A stretch of 64,000 bases of DNA from the NCBI RefSeq assembly GCF_003255815.1, contig NC_037680.1, forward strand, positions 18,194,244-18,258,243, read 5' to 3'. The notes under the pieces are model-generated. The model ran no database searches. It saw only the letters and a program-made list of their open reading frames with translations, and was not told the origin of the DNA. The position numbers and the translations under genes are program-made. Each line of letters starts with the position of its first letter. Within the stretch, counting starts at the first letter, position 1. Of this stretch, positions 58,116 to 64,000 are shown one piece after another. This DNA comes from Theropithecus gelada (taxonomy: Eukaryota > Chordata > Mammalia > Primates > Cercopithecidae).

Positions 58116-58739
58116 TAGAGCGTCTATGTTTATGAGATTTAAAATAAAGTACCTGAAGTCTTTCTTAGGTTTCTTACCTAATGGCTACTTTTAGTTGATA
58201 TATTTTGTTTAGGCAATTAGGAATTCAATTGATATAAATTATCAAGTCTTTGTATTGTTATATTCCTTTTTTCAAATATTATTTTATTTCTGCACTTAGG
58301 GTTATATATTTTGAAGGGTAATAAAATACTTTTCTCCTCTTGATCAGTAACTCTTACAAAAATAAATTAATCAAATCTCCAAAAATATTACATGCTAGGT
58401 GTTATGGAGGCTACAGATTGACCTCTTTTTCTTCCTGAGCATAGAGATATAGAGAATGCAGGTATGTAATATAAATTCTGGTTAGAAAGTGATATTGTTC
58501 GTAGAGAGGTGCTTTTCAGCACAGAGCCTGGGGAGACTATCTTCAATTAAGGTAATATTCAAGGAAAATTTCAAAATAGGCAGGATTTGGGCTTGCAGAG
58601 TGTGTAAGGCAGAAATGCATTTTCTTTGAAGGAAGACATATAAGTGGTGGCATGGAGGCCAGACATTGAGGGACATATATGGATGATGATTATTTCACCA
58701 TCTTTTTAACAGGAAGGGCAAATGAATGTGGAATGATAC
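58116..58739. other. Single-copy DNA, no gene seen
   Basis: About 620 bp without a nameable repeat or gene. Confidence 0.45.
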
Positions 58740-58985
58740 AGTTGTCTAGAATGTAGACTTGGAAGGCAAGATCATGATTTCAATCCCTAGCTCTGCAACT
58801 TATTGTACATGGGACCTTATGCAAATAATACCTCTTCTCTAAGCCTCAGTTGATCCACATGAGAAAAGTGAGAGTAAGAATAATATCAATTTCATGAGAT
58901 CATTGGGAGAACAAAATAAAATAATGTGTATTAATAGTTTAGGACAGAATATCCCAAATAAATCATTAAAACTGCGAGTTAATTT
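58740..58985 (-). repeat. MIR SINE
   Basis: Reverse MIR: 'cctagctctgcaacttattg', 'ctctaagcctcagttgatcc', then a decayed 3' part ending near 'aataaatcatta'. Confidence 0.75.
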
Positions 58986-59084
58986 TAAAAAGAAGTTTGG
59001 GACACAGTTTTATAAAGGGTCTTAAGTGTTTGCCATTTTATTCTGCAGGCTTTTGTTCTATGTGGCCTTATAAGTCATTTTAGT

Positions 59085-59265
59085 ATAGTGATTAGTAGCA
59101 CAGATTTTTAAAACAGGCCACCTGTTTGATTTCTGATTTGCTTGTTTGTAGGTATATAATTTTAGGCATTTTTTCTCATTTATGAAATAAGATGATTATT
59201 ATGAAGATCAAATAATTTTTTATAATGCAAAGTCTATAGAATAGAAGCTGGTATGTAGGAAGTAA
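59085..59265 (-). repeat. MIR SINE
   Basis: Reverse MIR: 'agtgattagtagcacagatt', 'ttttctcatttatgaaataa', 'gatgattattatgaagatca'. It is more decayed than the neighbouring MIR. Confidence 0.6.
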
Positions 59266-59266
59266 T

Positions 59267-59305
<39 letters not shown>
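59267..59305. repeat. (ATAG)n microsatellite
   Basis: A pure tetranucleotide run of nearly ten units, likely length-polymorphic. It sits at the end of a MIR. Confidence 0.97.
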
Positions 59306-59307
<2 letters not shown>

Positions 59308-60295
59308 GTTATCTATTACTATTGCTTAGTCATCAAAAGCATTTTAGAAGAATGTGTCTGAATCAGAGATGTACTTGATATTAAAACAATGACGTGGCCC
59401 TGTGTAGAATAAATTGAAAAGAGAAACACATTAGAAAGCATTTTCAGTCCTCCTAATTGGAGGGAGTGAGGGCATGAATTAAGATAGAAATCGTGAAAAA
59501 TTAGAATTGAGAGAAGGATTTACAAAATAAATAAACCTTCGAATAGAGAGTACGTGGAAACTAATTGGATATGGGAAAAGAAATAAATGAGTGGTAGATG
59601 TCAATATTGAGATATTCAGTCTGAGCATTGAGAGATGATGCCTCAGACAGAAATAAGAGATTAAGGAAATACACAGATCTGAGATGGATGTATTTTGGAC
59701 ATGTTGAGCTTGTGTTGCTTTTGGAACTTTTCACTGGAGATGCCTACAAGGTGAAAATGAAGAGCTAGGGCTAGAGAACTGAAATATAGATTAATAGGTG
59801 CTAGTTGAAATTGGAAAATAACAAGGAAGAGAGGTGAGAGACATAAAACAATAAGACTGAAGTTACACATAAAAAATATATCTAGCAGGATGAAGGAAAA
59901 AGTAAAGTTACAGAAGTAAGGGATAGGAGGGAATCTAAAAGGCCATAGTTTTATGGAAACTAAAGAGCAGTGTTTTAAGATAGAATTAGGCAAAATATCA
60001 ACTGCTGCGAGGAGGTTCACATATAATGAAAGCTAAGAAAATGTCATTAAATTATAATGAAGAGACCTTGCCATGGATCACATAACATCTCAGCCCTTCT
60101 GGTTTTAGCATCCCTGGATGGACAGTTCCGGGCATCATTAACAGTGACACACATCAAAGTCAGGCCAAGATACTTCTCTCTTCTTCGCTTCCTCCTAGAC
60201 TACAGATCATTCAACAACCTGAAGGCCAACCCAGGAGTGTGGAGGAGTGAATTTCTGAAAGAAAACCCGCAATCAAGGGGAATGTAGTTTCAGGA
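59306..60295. other. Ancient repeat-like and possible LTR sequence
   Basis: 59440-60020 has the style of an old mammalian repeat ('tattttggacatgttgagct', 'tttcactggagatgcctaca'), but I cannot name it. 60050-60295 may be the 5' part of an old LTR whose remainder continues after the MST LTR. No gene; a 119-codon reverse frame at 59661-60020 shows no domain. Confidence 0.35.
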
Positions 60296-60678
60296 TGATA
60301 TGGTTTGGATACGTGTCCCTGTCCAAATCTTATGCTGAATTTTAATCCCCCATGTTGGGGGAGGGACTGACTGGGAAGGGATTGGATGATGGGGTGGATT
60401 TTTCCCTTGCTGTTCTCATGACAGTGAGTGAGTTCTCATGACATCTGGTTGTTTAAAAGTGTGTGGCATCTTCCGCTTCACTCTCTTCTTTCTGCTCTGG
60501 CCATGTAAGGAGTGCTTCCTTCCTCTTGGCCTTCTACCAGGACTGCAAGTTTCCTGAAACCTCCACAACCATGTTTCCTGTATAACCTGTGGAACTGGGG
60601 GGCAATGAAACCTCTTTTCTTTATAAATTACTCAGTCTCAGGTAGTTCTTTATAGTAATGCAAGAATGGACTAATACA
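60296..60678 (+). mobile_element. MST-type solo LTR (ERVL-MaLR)
   Basis: A 383-bp LTR from 'tgatatggtttggatacgtg' to 'gaatggactaataca', with 'gtttaaaagtgtgtggcatc' and 'aaacctcttttctttataaa' inside. Flanking pentamers cagga (60291-60295) and aagga (60679-60683) form a target duplication with one mismatch. No internal region is attached directly. Confidence 0.9.
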
Positions 60679-61670
60679 AAGGATAAATACCCCAGCTCTA
60701 TAGTCCTCTGTGGGAAAATGCTGAGGCCTGTTGTACATGACTTCTCAGAGGATATCTAGCAGGAATGAACCCCAGTTTTTTCACATAGATAATCAGCATA
60801 TTAGCACACTTTTCCCTTTCTCTCTCCCAGGAATCAATGGTCCCACTTTCTCAATTCTGTTGCAGGACACCCAAATGTATTATCTGCATCCAAGTCCTTA
60901 TCTAAGTGTTTGTTTCCAGGACAAAACCCTAAGTTAAGACAGTTGATACCAGAAGTGGCTTTCAAAATCAGATCTTCATGATGAAATCATGGAATGAATT
61001 TATCCCACAGTCAGATGACAAGTAGGACTTCATTGCTCATGGCAAGCGGAGTGGTTTTAGCTCTTGGCATGCACTGACTAACATGAAACTGTGGTGGATT
61101 GGAAGGAGTTACAGATGAAAAGAAAAGCATTAGCCAAGCCAAATCTTTACCCGTTGATATTCATGGGCACACAGTTAATTATAAAAATTGTGTAGTTGCC
61201 TGACTTTTATTAACTACCCTGGTATCTTGACAAAAGATGATGACAATTTCAGTTCAGCAAAATATCTACTCAGAGAATGCTGTGAAAGTTGCATGGTAGT
61301 ATTTAGAGCTATCTTTATCTCTTATGACTAGATTGCAGACAGTGCTAAAAATAAGGCTTTCAAATGAATCATAAAGGTGGCAGAACTTGCAAAGAAGACT
61401 GACTTCGCCTGGTTTTAGTATAAATGTAGAAGTTGTCATCAAGGAATATCATTTCAAAATTGAAGATTTTGTCAGTGGATCATTGCTCAGAGGTGGTGAG
61501 ATTCAAGGTGTAAAGCCAAGGTTATAGGCAGGTGACTTGAAACAATAAAAAAGGATAAAGTTGAGAAAATGAAGAAGCTACAAGACTGTAGTGCTAGAAA
61601 ATTTCTTGATAAATGCTTGTGACTGTGACCAGAGAACTCAATGTATTTTATCAGAGTGAATGGGGGGAGG
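60679..61670 (+). mobile_element. Probable MaLR internal region, 5' part
   Basis: 'aagttaagacagttgatacc' followed by 'agaagtgg' (near 60930-60957) looks like the end of an old LTR and the primer-site region of an ERVL-MaLR element, suggesting that an older LTR lies at about 60050-60940 split by the MST LTR. The following 700 bp is decayed and has no open frame. MaLR internals do not encode a usable pol. Confidence 0.4.
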
Positions 61671-61966
61671 AGCTCGTAAAATATGTAGCATGGGGCCTGT
61701 AGGCCCTTTGTTTTGGCCAATTTGTCCCATTTGGAACGACTGTATTTATCCAATGCCTGTATCTCCATTGTATCTAGGAAGTAACTAACTTGCTTTTGAT
61801 TTTACAGGTTCATAGGTGAAAGGGACTTGCATTGTCTTAGATGCCACTCTGGACTGTGGATTTTTGAGGTAAGGCTGAAATGAGTTAAGACTTTGGGGGA
61901 CTGGAGGGAAGGAATTATTGGTTTTGAAATGTGAGGGCATGAGATTTAGGAGGGCCAGGAGCAGAA
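61671..61966 (+). mobile_element. MaLR (THE1/MST-type) internal 3' end
   Basis: Clear THE1/MST internal sequence: 'agcatggggcctgtaggccc', 'ttggccaatttgtcccattt', 'ctaggaagtaactaacttgc', 'gagttaagactttgggggac', ending 'ggccaggagcagaa' directly before an LTR start. Non-coding. Confidence 0.88.
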
Positions 61967-62200
61967 TGATATGGTTTGGCTGTGTCTCCACCGAAATCTC
62001 ATCTTGAATTATAGCTCCCATAATCCCCACATGTCATGGGAGGGACCTGACATGTGGGGGACCTGAGGGCAAGTAATTGAATCATGGGGTTTGGATTTTT
62101 CCTGTGCTGTTCTTGTGATAGTGATTAAGTCCCATGAAACATAATGGTTTTAGAAAGGGCAGTTACCCTGCACATGCTCTCTTGCCTGCCACCATGTAAC
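61967..62200 (+). mobile_element. MST/THE1-type 3' LTR, truncated
   Basis: Starts 'tgatatggtttggctgtgtc' and follows the LTR consensus through 'gctctcttgcctgccaccat' (about 62195), then similarity ends, so about 150 bp of the LTR 3' part is missing. It contains an inserted segment that creates a perfect 12-bp inverted repeat (62025-62059). Confidence 0.88.
62025..62059. repeat. Perfect 12-bp inverted repeat within LTR
   Basis: The left arm ccccacatgtca (62025-62036) is the exact complement of the right arm tgacatgtgggg (62048-62059), with an 11-base spacer. The right arm is not expected at this point of the LTR consensus, so a small inverted templated insertion is likely. Confidence 0.9.
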
Positions 62201-62334
62201 TAGAACTCTCTGCCTACTTTACACTTTTTGGGTCAATCTGCTAATGAATTAAATTCTGATGTTAAAACAAGATTTGCTGCCTGCCACTGTATGTTTCTAT
62301 ATATCTTTGTGCTTTCTACTTCCGTATCTTTTTC

Positions 62335-62365
62335 TACACACACACAATTATGCAAAAAAAAAATG

Positions 62366-62431
<66 letters not shown>

Positions 62432-62432
62432 G
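62335..62432. repeat. Compound (CA)n, A10, (TA)n, (CA)n, (GA)n microsatellite
   Basis: In order: a short CA run, an A tract, about seven TA units, nine CA units and about sixteen GA units. Probably unstable in length. 'IYIYTHTHTHRERERER' frames are translation artefacts of the repeat. Confidence 0.97.
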
Positions 62433-64000
62433 CTGGAGAACAGGATGGACAAAAATGTTTTTTCAAGAAAGAAAGTAAGCAATGGGGGCTGGAAACACAT
62501 TCTTGAATAACAAAAGAACATAACTGAAAAAATGGAGTAATGGAGTAACCTGCAGGAAAATTTGTACCCTGGAATCCTTGTAGAAGTGATATGTGTTCAT
62601 GATTTTCAGTGAAACATAGAAAATTTGTAACTGAGAGTCTGCATGGTGGCCTGATTCAATATGCTTGGAGACTGCAGTCATTGTAACTGACTACAACTTG
62701 CATTCTTAAGGCAGGTGGCAGGATGTAGGCTGGGTTTTCTGCTTCGCTCCAGGGCTCAGTGACCTTGGTGTATGAAGTCAAGAGTAAAAGATCTGGTTTA
62801 GATGAAAATACATGCAGTTTGGGCATTGGCGAGAAATGAACTTGACTCTTTTAGTTGAGTTCTATAATAGCGGGATTATATTTTTTAAAGAAAGAAAAGA
62901 AAAAGGAAAATAAACAACAACAACAAAAACCTTCAGGTGCTGAGAGGAACGAGTTTTGTAGAGTAAATTTTCACAGGTTAGGTCAGCATCTGAATACTTA
63001 TTTAGAATTTTATTTCATCACTTAAACAATAGGGAGGCATTGAAGGTGTTTTACTTTAAAGAGATCAATGCAATTGCTGTGTCAGGGCTTGCAGAAAAGA
63101 GTCACCAGAAATAGAGGGAACATGAGGCGCCTTTGACATTCTTCCAGAAGAGAAGTAATAAGGACTTCGACTCTTAATACTAGGTGTATATGTTATGTAG
63201 TATTTTCTGTTAATTAAACTTTTTAGTATAACTGTGCAGAAGGATAGTTTGTTTTATATTTTGTGGATATCCTGGAGTGCTAAGAAAAGGTGAGAATACT
63301 CCACCCAGCAATAGTTCATTAAAAATTAATTTCTGCAAAATTTCATAAAAGCTTGAAGGGATTAAGTGGTCATATATGTACCTTATGTAATCATTCTCTG
63401 AGAAATCTCTTTGGTTATATGCATCTAAGAGTCACTTGGTAAAATGAGGAAAATATAAGTAATATCTATATGGTTAAAAATCTGATCATATAGTAAAGTA
63501 CAGGCATTCAATGTTTATAAACTCTGAAAAGGTATCCTCTGTAAATAAGCTATATTATAGAGAATACATACAAATTTTCCTAACGCAGTTGAATATTAAC
63601 TTCCCATGCATGGGAGGGCAGATTATTAAACAAATTAGGTGTAATTCAGAGACTAGGAAAGTGGGGACAACTGAAATTAATCCGTTAATTATTAGCTGTA
63701 TCGGATTCTTAAAGAAAATCTTTAGAACAAAATGAAATGGTAAGTTAAATTCCACCTGTTGGAAAGTTGAATTCTGCTGACTTAATTTGCAAGTAAAAAA
63801 TGTGGATGTAGAAAACCAATCATAAAATCACATATTTTCATTTAGCTTTTCTGTATACCTTATCAGAAAATGGAAAAAGAAAGCCATGCAGAAAAGGACT
63901 GGAAAATAATCCTTGTGGTGTCCCCGGTTTGAGCATTGACAGTAAAATCTCAATCTGTAGTAGTGTTTAAAACTAAGGCAATGAAACAAATTAACTACTT
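62433..64000. other. Single-copy and ancient repeat DNA to window end
   Basis: No gene seen. 62930-63130 ('ggcattgaaggtgttttact') has the texture of the unresolved ancient repeat. The final 850 bp is AT-rich and unassigned. Confidence 0.45.

Noticed and set aside
59661..60020. 119-codon reverse hydrophobic frame as a membrane protein
   Set aside because: It lies in an old repeat-like, purine-rich strand. The hydrophobicity follows from T-rich codons on the complement, and no family is recognisable.
1..64000. A previously undescribed multi-gene system
   Set aside because: I looked for gene clusters, RNA genes and unusual repeat architecture on both strands. What is structured is explained by known transposon families and simple repeats.

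Overview
The window is nuclear DNA from a primate. I find no protein-coding gene, exon, tRNA, rRNA or CpG island that I can defend. Nearly everything recognisable is an interspersed repeat: Alu, L1, L2, MIR, MaLR and ERV-L LTR elements, mariner/Tigger/hAT DNA transposons, and microsatellites. The single-copy remainder is AT-rich. Bacterial-style features (operons, ribosome binding sites, CRISPR arrays) do not apply. An Alu at 233-553 carries variants that I associate with the AluY lineage of Old World monkeys (AluYR-type), so a cercopithecid such as a macaque, baboon or guenon is more likely than human. This rests on one element and on remembered consensus sequences.

Layout. 1-8 kb: an AluY; a MER2 DNA transposon sitting inside a MIR; two L1 copies with 5' inversions, 1.4 kb apart; and an antisense L1M split by a solo MLT1 LTR with a 5-bp target duplication. 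8-17 kb: a TCTA microsatellite, MIR and L2 fragments, a MADE1 palindrome, an Alu with a 14-bp target duplication, and an antisense MLT1-type LTR invaded by two Alus in tandem. 17.7-26.5 kb: mostly single-copy DNA, including a stretch near 20.1-20.7 kb that looks like a candidate regulatory element. 26.5-34 kb: two Alus and about 2.1 kb of antisense L1 split by an MST-type solo LTR. 34.5-50 kb: an L2, several MIRs, a second and exactly 80-bp MADE1, a 1.4-kb antisense L1PA, and a hAT-type fragment. 50.9-57.7 kb: an ERV-L provirus with both MLT2-type LTRs, an apparent tRNA-Leu primer site, gag and pol remnants, a dUTPase remnant, and an AluY in pol. 57.7-64 kb: L2, MIRs, an MST solo LTR, a MaLR internal remnant with a truncated 3' LTR, and a compound TA/CA/GA microsatellite.

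The ERV-L provirus is the largest structured feature. It is inactive: the protease catalytic triplet, the RT catalytic box and the integrase frame are all altered, the 3' LTR has lost about 46 bp, and the two LTRs differ at roughly 9% of positions by hand count. The two MADE1 hairpins are the most plausible source of a functional RNA, because miR-548 family genes derive from MADE1 elements. I found no evidence for a previously undescribed biological system. The items worth checking are nested-insertion histories, small perfect palindromes, and a few possible regulatory stretches.
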